Assembly: GCF_042466115.1 (NCBI RefSeq)
Contig: NZ_JAXHBQ010000001.1
Location: 186,001-250,000 of the forward strand
Origin: SW4 sp042466115
Lineage (GTDB): Bacteria > Pseudomonadota > Alphaproteobacteria > Rhodobacterales > Rhodobacteraceae
Reading direction: 5' to 3'
Length of the DNA: 64,000 bases
Each line of letters begins with the position of its first letter. The first letter of the stretch is position 1. Shown here one piece after another: positions 35,698-44,171 of the stretch. The notes under the pieces were generated by a model. The model saw only the letters and a list, made by a program, of their open reading frames with translations. It was not told the DNA's origin and did no database searches. Position numbers and translations under genes: made by a program.

Positions 35698-36858
35698 ATG
35701 AAAACCATCACAACGACTGACGATCTTGCGGAATTTTGCACGCGGGCGGCCGCGTTCCCCTATGTGACGGTCGATACCGAGTTCCTGCGCGAACGCACCT
35801 ATTATTCAAAATTGTGCCTGATCCAACTGGCCTTCGCGGGCGATGGCAAGGACGATGCCGTGCTGGTTGACCCGCTGGCGGAGGGGCTGTCGCTTGATCC
35901 GCTTTATGAACTGTTTGCCGATCATGGCGTTGTCAAAGTCTTCCATGCGGCGCGCCAGGACCTTGAAATTTTCTATGTAGATAAAGGGGTTATCCCCGAA
36001 CCCCTTTTTGACACCCAAGTTGCGGCGATGGTCTGCGGCTTTGGCGAACAGGTGGGGTATGAAACCCTAGTGCGCAAGATCGTGCGCGAACAGGTCGATA
36101 AATCCTCGCGTTTTACCGACTGGTCGCGCCGCCCCCTGACGGATGCGCAAAAGATATATGCGCTGGCCGATGTGACCCACCTGCGTGGCGTTTACGAATT
36201 TCTGTCCGCGGAACTTGCCAAATCGGGCCGCCACAAATGGGTGGCCGAAGAAATGGCGATCCTGAACGCGCCCGAAACCTACCGCGCCGACCCGGATCGC
36301 GCGTGGGAGCGGGTCAAGACCCGCACAAATTCCGGCAAGTTTCTGGCGATCGTGCGCGAACTGGCACGGTTTCGCGAATCTTACGCGCAGTCGCGCGATG
36401 TGCCGCGCACGCGGGTGTTCAAGGATGATGCCCTTGTCGAGCTTGCCTCGACCAAACCGGCCAGTGAACAGGATCTTGGCCGCGCGCGCCTGCTGCTGCG
36501 CGAGGCGCGGCGTGGCGATATCGCCGCCGGTATTCTGGAGGCCGTGCAGGCCGGGATCAATACCCGCCCCGAAGACATGCCAACCCCGGACCGGTCGCGC
36601 GAAAAGCTGCAGGTGAACCCCGCTTTGGCCGACCTGCTGCGTGTGCTTCTCAAGGCCAAGGCCGAGGGCGAAGGGGTGGCGCAGAAACTGATTGCCAACG
36701 CATCAGAGCTTGATCTGATCGCCGCGGGGCAACGCGATGTTGCGGCCCTGAAAGGCTGGCGCAAAGAGGTGTTTGGCGATGATGCCCTGCGCCTGTGCGA
36801 AGGCAAGGTGGCGCTGGCCGCCAAAGGCGGCAACGTGGTTGCTGTCAATCTGGACTAG
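35698..36858 (+). CDS. rnd: Ribonuclease D
   Basis: A 386-residue 3'-to-5' exoribonuclease of the DEDD family acting on tRNA precursors and structured RNA. The first acidic pair is in VTVDTEFLRERTYYSKLCLIQLA (about 22-44), the second in FHAARQDLEIF, the last in YALADVTHL. Two HRDC-type helical domains follow (about 205-290 and 300-375). Its stop overlaps that of the convergent lipoprotein gene by 4 bases. Confidence 0.95.
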   Translation: MKTITTTDDLAEFCTRAAAFPYVTVDTEFLRERTYYSKLCLIQLAFAGDGKDDAVLVDPLAEGLSLDPLYELFADHGVVKVFHAARQDLEIFYVDKGVIPEPLFDTQVAAMVCGFGEQVGYETLVRKIVREQVDKSSRFTDWSRRPLTDAQKIYALADVTHLRGVYEFLSAELAKSGRHKWVAEEMAILNAPETYRADPDRAWERVKTRTNSGKFLAIVRELARFRESYAQSRDVPRTRVFKDDALVELASTKPASEQDLGRARLLLREARRGDIAAGILEAVQAGINTRPEDMPTPDRSREKLQVNPALADLLRVLLKAKAEGEGVAQKLIANASELDLIAAGQRDVAALKGWRKEVFGDDALRLCEGKVALAAKGGNVVAVNLD

Positions 36859-37337
36859 CGCCGCGCGGTGCGCGCGTTCTGTGCACCCTGCACACGCACC
36901 GTGCGGATGCCCGCCAGTTCGGCGGCGCTGAGGGTAAAGGCCGCATCAATCCGGCGTGACCGTTCCGGGCCGATGGCCTGAAACCCGGCGGGCACTTCGG
37001 CGCGGAAATCCAGTGTCATCACGCCGTTTTCAATACTGGCCAGCACCAGTTGCGCGTTGAAATACCCCTGTGTCGCCGCCACGCCCGTGGCCTGCACGAT
37101 GGCGCCCCCCGGTGTGCGGTCAATCCGCATGGCGGCCACGCTTTGCACCAGTTGGCGCCCCTCGACAACCTGCGTGCGCCGCGCTTCGGGCACCAACGGG
37201 CGCACCTCAGTAGGGGCTGTGGTTTCCACGGTGCTGCGCCCGAACCAGTTCATCGGGTTCAGGCGCGACTCCGCGATGCGTGCGCATCCCGAAACGGTCA
37301 GGGCAATCGCAGCCGAAAGGAGCAGGGGACGGATCAT
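36855..37337 (-). CDS. Predicted lipoprotein, unknown function
   Basis: A 160-residue protein with a lipoprotein signal (IALTVSGC, Cys at about 18). The mature part has a short linker (RLNPMNWFGRS) and a compact beta-rich domain (VAAMRIDRTPGGAIVQATGVAATQGYFNAQLVLAS...). I start it at the ATG at 37337; a TTG 15 bases upstream is less likely. Single gene, convergent with rnd. No function can be assigned. Confidence 0.72.
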   Translation of the reverse strand: MIRPLLLSAAIALTVSGCARIAESRLNPMNWFGRSTVETTAPTEVRPLVPEARRTQVVEGRQLVQSVAAMRIDRTPGGAIVQATGVAATQGYFNAQLVLASIENGVMTLDFRAEVPAGFQAIGPERSRRIDAAFTLSAAELAGIRTVRVQGAQNARTARR

Positions 37338-37455
37338 GATATGGACCTTCAATTCGCTTTGCCAATTGCTAGCCGATCAGCGCGCGCTTGAAAAGCACGC
37401 ACTGGACCTCGGGCCGCGCAGTCCCTAAATCAGGGGCAGGCAAAAGGGGACAGGC

Positions 37456-37863
37456 ATGGCCACCGAAAACTTTGAAGAAATCGCGGAAACCTTTGAGTTC
37501 CTTGACGATTGGGAAGACCGCTATCGCCATGTGATTGATCTGGGGCGCGCGCTGGACCCGCTGGAGGATGCGTTCAAGGTGCCCGCGACCAAAGTTGACG
37601 GCTGCGCCTCGCAGGTGTGGTTGCTGCCCAACACCGATGACGGCGTGTTCACCTTTCGCGGTGACAGCGACGCGATGATCGTGCGCGGGCTGATCGCGGT
37701 GCTGGCCGCACTTTACAACGGGGTGCCGGTAGGCGAGGTGGGCGCGATCGACGCCCGGGCCGAACTGGGGCGGTTGGGGCTGAACGATCATTTGTCGGCG
37801 CAACGCTCCAACGGGCTGCGTGCAATGGTCGAACGGATCAAACTGGCTGCTGCGCAGGCATGA
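37456..37863 (+). CDS. sufE: SufE family sulfur acceptor
   Basis: A 135-residue SufE, which accepts persulfide sulfur from the SufS cysteine desulfurase for Fe-S cluster assembly. The acceptor cysteine is C50 in KVDGCASQVWL, and the family element FRGDSDAMIVRGLIAVLAALYNG is present. The rest of the suf operon is not in the window, as often in Rhodobacterales. Repeat copy C follows its stop. Confidence 0.94.
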   Translation: MATENFEEIAETFEFLDDWEDRYRHVIDLGRALDPLEDAFKVPATKVDGCASQVWLLPNTDDGVFTFRGDSDAMIVRGLIAVLAALYNGVPVGEVGAIDARAELGRLGLNDHLSAQRSNGLRAMVERIKLAAAQA

Positions 37864-37870
37864 TATTTGC

Positions 37871-37926
37871 GGGGGGCGCTGCCCCCGTCCTGCGGACTCC
37901 CCCGGAGTATTTTTGAACAAAAGAAG
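37871..37926 (+). repeat. Copy C of a dispersed 3'-end element
   Basis: A GGGGGC-GCT-GCCCCC hairpin (37872-37886), a GC-rich spacer, then TATTTTTGAACAAAAGAAG ending exactly at the stop codon of the convergent DUF1638 gene. It occupies nearly the whole gap between the sufE and DUF1638 stops. Confidence 0.85.
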
Positions 37927-38565
37927 TCAGGTGCGCGGGATCGCGGCAAGGGTGGTGGCCAGATCGCCGTAGCCTGTCGCGCGGCGTTCAAATGCAAGGC
38001 CAAGGCGGGCCGCGCAGTCTTTGGCTTTGGCTGTCAGGGCAGGGTCATCGGTTTGTGCCTGATAGACCAGTTTTTCGTAATTGCCGAAATACATGTCGCG
38101 CAGGTCCGGGTGGCGATCAAGGCCCAGGGGTTTCCACACAAAGGCATCAAACTGGCGCACGAGAAAGTCGGTGAGGTAGAAGGCGGTGATTTCGTCGCGC
38201 GCGGCAAAAGCATCGTTGCCTTCAAAAAACGAATAGCAATGCGGGCCCTTGACCATTTCAACGCCCAGTTCCTTGCACTTTTCCAACAATTGTCCGCCCG
38301 TGCCGCAATCGGCATAGACGACAAAGATGTCGTCGTAGGCGTCACGGTGTTTTGTCACGGCCGCTGCAATTGCGGGGGTGATTTTGTCAGGCGTGTTGTG
38401 AAAGATCGCCGGCAGGCACTGTAAATCCAGATGATCCCAGCCGTTCGTCGATTTCAGCGCAAGGATTTCATGGGCCAGCGCGCCGCAAGCCAGCAGCAAC
38501 ACCCGGCCCTGCCCCTGGGGGGCAAGGCCTGTTCGGGTCAGGCTGTTGTCGTCGGGTTGCATCAT
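37927..38565 (-). CDS. DUF1638 family protein
   Basis: A 212-residue soluble protein. Four cysteines lie in conserved-looking settings: LLACGALAHE, LDLQCLPAIFHNTP, VVYADCGTGGQL and KGPHCYSFFEG. DUF1638 genes often sit beside corrinoid methyltransferase systems, and here the B12-binding corrinoid protein is the next gene on the same strand. This suggests a role in corrinoid-dependent methyl transfer, perhaps metal or cofactor handling; the reaction is unknown. The start at 38565 has GGGGGA just before it. A terminator sits between it and the corrinoid gene. Confidence 0.82.
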   Translation of the reverse strand: MMQPDDNSLTRTGLAPQGQGRVLLLACGALAHEILALKSTNGWDHLDLQCLPAIFHNTPDKITPAIAAAVTKHRDAYDDIFVVYADCGTGGQLLEKCKELGVEMVKGPHCYSFFEGNDAFAARDEITAFYLTDFLVRQFDAFVWKPLGLDRHPDLRDMYFGNYEKLVYQAQTDDPALTAKAKDCAARLGLAFERRATGYGDLATTLAAIPRT

Positions 38566-38576
38566 GATCCCCCAAG

Positions 38577-38610
38577 AAAAAGGCCCCGCGCCAGCATGTG
38601 ACACGGGGCC
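38577..38610 (-). terminator. Terminator after the corrinoid protein gene
   Basis: On the minus strand GGCCCCG and CGGGGCC form a 7-bp stem with a 15-base loop, followed by TTTTTC. It lies about 25 bp past the corrinoid protein stop and only 12 bp before the DUF1638 start, so DUF1638 is made by read-through or from its own promoter. Confidence 0.85.
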
Positions 38611-38634
38611 GATCTTTGCAAATGCGGCCGTGTC

Positions 38635-39336
38635 CTAGGCGCTGGCACCCTGATTGTGCTTGCGTGCCATGAATGTCTTGGCGGTTTCCACGGCGACGGC
38701 GGCGTCACGGCAGTAGGCGTCTGCACCGATGGCCTTGCCGAATTCTTCGTTCAGGGGCGCACCGCCGACCAGCACCGTGTAATCTTCACGGATGCCTTTT
38801 TCGACCATCGTGTCGATCACGACCTTCATGTAGGGCATGGTCGTGGTCAGCAGGGCGGACATGCCGAGGATATCGGGCTGTTCGGCCTCGAGCGCTTCGA
38901 GGTAGGCCTCGACCGCGTTGTTGATCCCCAGATCAACCACTTCAAAGCCCGCACCTTCCATCATCATGCCCACCAGGTTCTTGCCGATGTCATGGATGTC
39001 GCCCTTGACGGTGCCGATCACCATCTTGCCCACACGGGGCGCGCCGGTTTCAGCCAGAAGCGGCTTGAGGATGAACATCCCGCCCTTCATCGCGTTGGCG
39101 GCCAGCAGCACTTCGGGCACGAACAGGATGCCGTCGCGGAAATCGTGGCCGACGATTGTCATGCCACCGACAAGCGCTTCGGTCAGGATGCGGTAGGGCT
39201 CCCACTTGCGTTCAAGCAGGATGTGGACGCCTTCCTCGATCTCTTCCTTGAGGCCATCATAAAGGTCGTCGAACATCTGCGCGACAAGGTCCTCGTCGTT
39301 GAGTTCGCTTAGAATGATGTCATCGTCTTCGGACAT
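38635..39336 (-). CDS. Corrinoid (cobalamin-binding) methyl-carrier protein
   Basis: A 233-residue stand-alone B12-binding protein like MtbC/MttC and the B12 module of MetH. Residues about 15-100 form the helical cap; the cobalamin-binding domain starts at 103 with the lower-ligand motif GDIHDIGKNLV (D113, H115, G118) and later GMSALLTTTMPYMK and VLVGGAPLNEEFGKAIGADAYCRDA. It carries a methyl group on cobalt between partner proteins. The start at 39336 has GGGAGC upstream; the frame is open beyond it but without support. Nearby genes for DUF1638 and a homocysteine methyltransferase suggest a modular methionine synthase. Confidence 0.9.
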   Translation of the reverse strand: MSEDDDIILSELNDEDLVAQMFDDLYDGLKEEIEEGVHILLERKWEPYRILTEALVGGMTIVGHDFRDGILFVPEVLLAANAMKGGMFILKPLLAETGAPRVGKMVIGTVKGDIHDIGKNLVGMMMEGAGFEVVDLGINNAVEAYLEALEAEQPDILGMSALLTTTMPYMKVVIDTMVEKGIREDYTVLVGGAPLNEEFGKAIGADAYCRDAAVAVETAKTFMARKHNQGASA

Positions 39337-39385
39337 GGGTTGCTCCCGCATGGGTGTTTCTTGGGGGTCAGAATTGCGCCGAAAC

Positions 39386-39424
39386 GTCGCAACTGGCTGA
39401 ACCGATTGCGACACTGCCTGAACC
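39386..39424 (-). promoter_or_regulatory. Direct and inverted repeats upstream of the corrinoid protein gene
   Basis: On the minus strand GGTTCAGGCAG and GGTTCAGCCAG recur exactly 21 bp apart (39414-39424 and 39393-39403), two helical turns. The second copy lies between a perfect 7-bp inverted repeat, GTCGCAA / TTGCGAC (39386-39392 and 39406-39412). This is 50-90 bp before the start codon and looks like a tandem operator, possibly for a methionine-cycle regulator. No known riboswitch pattern was recognised. Confidence 0.5.
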
Positions 39425-39509
39425 GTGACCGACTTTGATGCAAATGAAAAATGTGTGGATTTGTGATGTGGCGCTTTCATTTGTTCCCGTTATGTTCTAA
39501 ATTTTTGTC

Positions 39510-40591
39510 ATGTCCCATGCACCGCCCCCCTTGCACGGTGCCGCCCTTGGGCGCGCAGCGCAAAGCAACGCCACCAACCGGTTCGAACCCTACGCCCGCG
39601 AGGCGGTGGATGACGGCTGGGCGCGCGATGATGATTTGCCGCCCCTGCGCACCCAAGTGCGCATAGAAACGCCGCGCCGTGCCATTTCGCGCAACACCTC
39701 GCCCGATCTGTCGTTTGACCGGTCGGTCAATCCCTATCGCGGGTGCGAACACGGCTGCATCTACTGTTACGCGCGCCCCGGTCATGCCTATCTGGGGATG
39801 TCGCCGGGTCTTGATTTCGAGACGCAGCTGGTGGCACGCCCCACCGCCCCCGACCGGCTGCGCGAAGAACTGTCGCGCAAAGGGTATGTGCCCGATACAC
39901 TGGCGATTGGCACCTATACGGACCCCTATCAACCGATTGAAAAGTCGTATGAAATCATGCGCGCGCTGGTGCAGGTTCTGGCGGACTTCAATCACCCGCT
40001 GGCGATTGTCACCAAGGGTGTTCTGATTGAACGCGACATTGATCTTCTGGCGCCGATGGCAGCAAAGGGGCTGTTGCGGGTCGGCATTTCGCTTACCAGT
40101 CTGGATGCGCGCGTGTCGCGCCTGATGGAGCCGCGTGTGCCCGCGCCCAAGCGACGGCTGGCCACGATCCAGCGCCTTGCCGAGGCGGGGATACCGGTGC
40201 GTGCGATGGTGTCGCCGGTGGTGCCGGGGCTGACCGATCACGAGGTCGAGGGGATCTTGGCGGCTTGCGCGGATGCGGGCGCGGTCTCGGCCAGCTCGAT
40301 TGTGCTACGCCTCCCGCGCGAGGTGGCGCCGCTGTTTGCCGAATGGGTGCAGGCGCATTTTCCCGACCGCGCGGCGCGGATCATGAACCGTGTGCGCGAC
40401 CTGCATGGCGGCAAGGATTACGATCCGGCCTTTGGCACACGCATGACGGGGCGGGTGAATGGGCGGCGCTGTTGCGCGGGCGGGTCAGGGTTGCGACGGC
40501 GCGGCTGGGTCTGGATCGCAAACTTGCGCCGCTGCGCAACGATCTGTTTGCGGTGCCGCCGCGGGCGGGTGATCAATTGGCACTGTTCTAG
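39510..40591 (+). pseudogene. Radical SAM protein (PA0069 / SPL-like family), frameshifted near its end
   Basis: The CxxxCxxC cluster motif is C79, C83, C86 (YRGCEHGCIYCYARPGHAYLG), as in spore photoproduct lyase-like radical SAM proteins of unknown function. The frame is intact to DPAFGTRMTG, then shifts at a run of four G (40448-40451). Adding one G restores TGAGEWAALLRGRVRV and a family-like end, APLRNDLFAVPP, at 40591, making exactly 360 residues. Unrepaired, the frame runs on about 90 bases into the neighbouring methyltransferase gene. Either a sequence error or a late truncation; the catalytic part is complete. Confidence 0.85.
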
Positions 40592-41601
40592 CCGCGGCGT
40601 CGACCGCGGCGGGGTGCGCGCACGGGGCCGGCCCCGTCGGTGCCGTCCGAAGCCGAGGAAAACGCGCCAAGCTGCGTGGTGATCTGGTCCAGTGTCGGAC
40701 GCGGACCTGCGGGACGTGTTTCAAGGGCGTCACGCATGGCGCGCAGGTGTTCGGGCATGGTGCCACAGCACCCGCCGATGATCGTCGCCCCCGCATCGCG
40801 CGCCAGGACCGCGTAATCGGCCATCAGCGCAGGCGTGCCATCATAGTGGATGTGGCCATCGTGGTATTTCGGAATGCCGGCGTTGCCTTTGGCGATGACC
40901 GGCTGTTCCGGTCCCACGGCGGCAAAGCCCAGGATCGTGCGCATCAGATCGGACGCGCCTGTGCCGCAATTTGCCCCGAATGCCAAGGGGTTATGGGCCA
41001 GCTTGCCGACCATCTTGACCATGTCGGCACTGGTCAGCCCCATCATCGTGCGCCCGGCCGTGTCAAAGCTCATGGTGCCGCACCAGGGCATGTCGGCCAG
41101 CGCGAAAGCTTCGCTTGCGGCGATGAATTCCTCGGCGGCGCTGATCGTTTCGACCCAAAGGACATCGGCCCCGCCTGCTTTCAGCCCCTCGGCCTGTTCG
41201 TGGAACAATTCCACAGCGCGTTCATGGGTCAGCGTGCCCATGGGCGCCATGATTTCACCGGTCGGGCCCACTGATCCGGCCACGACAACCGGCCGGCCGG
41301 CCTTGTCGGCAACGTCGCGGCCGATTTCGGCGGCGATGCGGTTCAGAGCATGGACGCGCGCTTCGGCCCCGTGCAGTTTCAGGCGCGAGGCATTGCCGCC
41401 AAAGCTGTTGGTGAGGAAAATGTCGCTCCCCGCATCGACGGCCCCTTTGTAAAGCGCGGTAATCCGGTCGGGGTGCTGTTCATTCCACATTTCGGGCGCG
41501 TCACCCGACATCAACCCCATGTTGAAAAGGTTCGTGCCTGTCGCGCCATCGGCCAACAGCCAGTCGCGGGTTTCAAGCAGGCGGGAAAGGGCGTTTGTCA
41601 T
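40588..41601 (-). CDS. Betaine-homocysteine methyltransferase-like protein
   Basis: A 337-residue homocysteine S-methyltransferase domain protein. The zinc ligands are C212 (FGANCGTGASD) and C278-C279 (IIGGCCGTMPEHLR), and DGATGTNL lies near the N-terminus. It transfers a methyl group to homocysteine to give methionine. The donor could be glycine betaine, or a methyl-corrinoid carried by the nearby B12 protein (38635-39336), in which case the two are parts of a split methionine synthase. A basic C-terminal tail (RAPRRGRRRG) follows the domain. It overlaps the radical SAM stop by 4 bases. Confidence 0.85.
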   Translation of the reverse strand: MTNALSRLLETRDWLLADGATGTNLFNMGLMSGDAPEMWNEQHPDRITALYKGAVDAGSDIFLTNSFGGNASRLKLHGAEARVHALNRIAAEIGRDVADKAGRPVVVAGSVGPTGEIMAPMGTLTHERAVELFHEQAEGLKAGGADVLWVETISAAEEFIAASEAFALADMPWCGTMSFDTAGRTMMGLTSADMVKMVGKLAHNPLAFGANCGTGASDLMRTILGFAAVGPEQPVIAKGNAGIPKYHDGHIHYDGTPALMADYAVLARDAGATIIGGCCGTMPEHLRAMRDALETRPAGPRPTLDQITTQLGAFSSASDGTDGAGPVRAPRRGRRRG

Positions 41602-41630
41602 GATCTGGCGGCCTGTTCATTTGGCCAGGG

Positions 41631-43535
41631 TCAGCCCCAGCCGGTAAGATTTGCCACAGGGCCATGACACGGGTTGCCCCCGTTTTCAAATGTATTTTCT
41701 GCATAAAGATTATCATCCTGCCGGGCGAGCGATGTGCCGCGCAGGCGCGGCGGGTGGTGAATGGCATAGGCTAGGACCAGACCGGCACGCAAAACGGCAA
41801 TCCAGCTGGGCGCGCAAAGGTAAAGCGGCTGCCAGCGTGGTGCGAAACTTTGTTTGAAGCGGATCAACCCCGATGCAGGGCGCGCCAGTCTTTCAGGCAG
41901 ACCAATCGGCGCGGCAGCAAGCCCAAGCGCGGCGATACCTTCGTGCTGCGCGGCCGTGATCGCGGCCACGATCAGCGCGTGCATCGTGCCATCGGGCAGA
42001 TCATCGCCGTGGCGCATCAAATCAAGCGACCACGCATCGGCGCTGGTGTGAAAGGTGACGAATCCGATCAGGGTTTCACCTGCATGGGCCAGAAACACCC
42101 GTTGTTCGCGCAGGGCGTGCAGATCGAACCGGCCCATCGACACGCCTTTTTCGCCACCGTGGCGCGTCGCCCATGCGCGGGCCAGCAAGCGCATCTCGGC
42201 GATGGGCAGGGTGGCGGGCTGGCTGATTGTCACGGTCTTTTCGGCGTGGCGCAGTTTGCGGCGCAACTGGCGGTGTTGCGGCCCCTCAAGCGACCATTGC
42301 GCGGGTGTGATCAGCGCCTCGGCCCCGATCCGGCGCACGGCCCATCCGGCGCGGCGCGCGCGCAGGGCCGTGACGGCGCCGCATTTATACAAGGCAGGGC
42401 GGCGGCCCAATCGGCGCGCGATCCGCGCAATATCGGTATGGTCGGCGGCACCCTTGGGCGTACCGATGGCGCAGGCGTGCCCCATGACAGCTTGCACCAT
42501 CCAGCCGTTTTGCCCATCGCTCCAGAGGGATGCGCCTTGCTGGCACAGCGCCCATTCGGGATGGGGCGGGTCCTGAAGGGCGCGGGCAAGGGGCAGGCCA
42601 CGCAGGGGCATCAGTGATTGCGCCGCGCGCGGTGCGCGCAGCAATGTCACAAAGGCCAGCGCGGCCGGCACAGCGTAATAGGTCACGCGAAATGCGATCA
42701 AGGCTGCCAGCACCGCCGCGTCATCCACCATCGGCAGGCAGGCCAGCAATGCCAGATCAAACGCGCCGATCCCGCCGGGTGCATTTGACAGCAGCCCGGC
42801 TCCCAGCGCCAGCAGATAGGCCGTGAAAAACAGGGCAGGTGCGGGCGCGACACCGCTGGGCAAAAGGACATAAAGCGCAAGCGCGGCGCAGCCCGTATCA
42901 ATCAGGCACCAAAGCAACATCGCCCCCAGATCGCCAAGCCCGGTGCGCGCACCAGTCTTGCGCAGCATGAAAAAGGTCGCCACGGCCGCAAGCCCGATCA
43001 GCGCTGTCGCCCCCGACAGGGTTTGCGCCATTGTGCCCGGAAGGGGCAGGCCGGTCAGCGCCACCATCAACGCGGCCACAACCGCCCAAGCGGCCAGAAA
43101 CGACAGGCTGACCAGCACCGAAATCTGCGTTGTGCGCCACAGCCCAAGGGCGGGCAAGCAGCGCCAGCGCACCAGGGCGCCCGTCAGGCTGCCAAATCCA
43201 AGGGTCTGCCCGAGGGCAATCGCGCGCATTCCCGCGCGGCGCGCATCCACCGGTGCCACACCCGTGGCCATCAACTTGTGGACCCCTGCGTCATATTGCC
43301 CGACCGCGCAAAAACTGGCGAAAGTCGCCAATCCCGACAGCGCCCACTGCGCGGGCGTGGTTGCCTGCAGGCTGGCCCAGACATGACCGGTATCAATGTC
43401 GCCCATCCGTTGCGCCAGCATCACGCCAAACACGACAAGTGCCGCGATGGGCAACAGGCGGCCCAGGATTTGCCAGTCGCTACCGGCGGTGGCGCGCGGC
43501 CTGGCGCGCGGGTCCATGTGAGATTTCTGTGTCAT
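41631..43535 (-). CDS. MprF-like membrane protein with DUF2156 acyltransferase domain
   Basis: A 634-residue protein: about eight membrane helices at residues 20-320 (flippase-like LPG synthase region) and a cytosolic DUF2156 GNAT-like domain at 330-600 (QHRQLRRKLRHAEKTVTIS, MGRFDLHALREQRVFLAHAGETLIGFVTFH, WSLDLMRHGDDLPDGTMHALIVAAI). MprF enzymes attach lysine or alanine from aminoacyl-tRNA to phosphatidylglycerol, lowering surface charge and resisting cationic peptides. The amino acid used here is unknown. Start chosen at MTQKSHMDPR. Confidence 0.83.
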   Translation of the reverse strand: MTQKSHMDPRARPRATAGSDWQILGRLLPIAALVVFGVMLAQRMGDIDTGHVWASLQATTPAQWALSGLATFASFCAVGQYDAGVHKLMATGVAPVDARRAGMRAIALGQTLGFGSLTGALVRWRCLPALGLWRTTQISVLVSLSFLAAWAVVAALMVALTGLPLPGTMAQTLSGATALIGLAAVATFFMLRKTGARTGLGDLGAMLLWCLIDTGCAALALYVLLPSGVAPAPALFFTAYLLALGAGLLSNAPGGIGAFDLALLACLPMVDDAAVLAALIAFRVTYYAVPAALAFVTLLRAPRAAQSLMPLRGLPLARALQDPPHPEWALCQQGASLWSDGQNGWMVQAVMGHACAIGTPKGAADHTDIARIARRLGRRPALYKCGAVTALRARRAGWAVRRIGAEALITPAQWSLEGPQHRQLRRKLRHAEKTVTISQPATLPIAEMRLLARAWATRHGGEKGVSMGRFDLHALREQRVFLAHAGETLIGFVTFHTSADAWSLDLMRHGDDLPDGTMHALIVAAITAAQHEGIAALGLAAAPIGLPERLARPASGLIRFKQSFAPRWQPLYLCAPSWIAVLRAGLVLAYAIHHPPRLRGTSLARQDDNLYAENTFENGGNPCHGPVANLTGWG

Positions 43536-43623
43536 TCCGGCCCCCCGAAAACGCCGGTCCACCGGCACGTGCCAAGCCTTAGGCCGCGCAGATGAAAGGC
43601 GCGTTAACAGCGCCCGTCACGAT

Positions 43624-43664
43624 TGCGGCGCACCGGGTAATCACCCCGATGCGCCGCATTTTTT
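43624..43664 (+). terminator. Plus-strand intrinsic terminator with no plus-strand gene
   Basis: A perfect 9-bp stem TGCGGCGCA / TGCGCCGCA (with inner GGGT/ACCC pairing) is followed by TTTTTT on the plus strand. The flanking genes, MprF-like and DUF1476, both run on the minus strand. In that direction the stem has no T run. It may end an unseen plus-strand RNA or block antisense transcription. Confidence 0.7.
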
Positions 43665-43706
43665 CATTGAAAACCGCGCGATTTGCCGCGCATGTTTATG
43701 AAAATC

Positions 43707-44021
43707 TTAGATTTCTTGCAAAAGCTGTGCCTTGGCCTGCGCCATGCATTCGGCCATCTTGGCGCGGATCGTGGCCTCGTCTGCCTTGTCACCGATATCG
43801 GCGAACAGCTTGCGATAAACGTCCTCGTGGCCCGCTTCTTCAAAGTCGGCCTTGACCACTTCCTTGGCGTATTCGGCGGCGTCCTCGCCTGTCTTGCCCA
43901 GCAAGTCCGCGGCCCAAAGCCCCAGCAGTTTGTTGCAGCGGGCCTCGGCCTTGAACTGCATTTCGGCGTCATGGGCGAACTTGGCTTCAAAGGCGTGTTC
44001 GCGGTCATCAAAGGTGGACAT
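43707..44021 (-). CDS. DUF1476 protein, F1-ATPase zeta inhibitor subunit
   Basis: A 104-residue four-helix protein of the DUF1476 family; in Paracoccus denitrificans this is the zeta subunit, which inhibits ATP hydrolysis by F1FO-ATP synthase through its N-terminal segment. The family opening STFDDREHAFEAKFAHDAEMQFKAEARRNKLLG-like sequence is clear. It is divergent from purC, the usual position in alphaproteobacteria. It probably keeps the enzyme from wasting ATP when the proton gradient falls. Confidence 0.93.
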   Translation of the reverse strand: MSTFDDREHAFEAKFAHDAEMQFKAEARCNKLLGLWAADLLGKTGEDAAEYAKEVVKADFEEAGHEDVYRKLFADIGDKADEATIRAKMAECMAQAKAQLLQEI

Positions 44022-44171
44022 GGGCGGGGACCTCTTGGTTGAAATAACGTTACATCAGATATGCCCCGCTGGGCGCTTGCCCGCAAGGGGGGCTTGGCGT
44101 ATGACGCGGCCTAAGTCGCGTGCTGCCCCGCGCCCCGCACCGGGGTGCCGCCGCGACAGATGGAGCAATGC

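Noticed and set aside
39337..39509. SAM- or B12-type riboswitch before the corrinoid gene
   Set aside because: No conserved riboswitch core could be recognised; the repeats fit a protein operator better.
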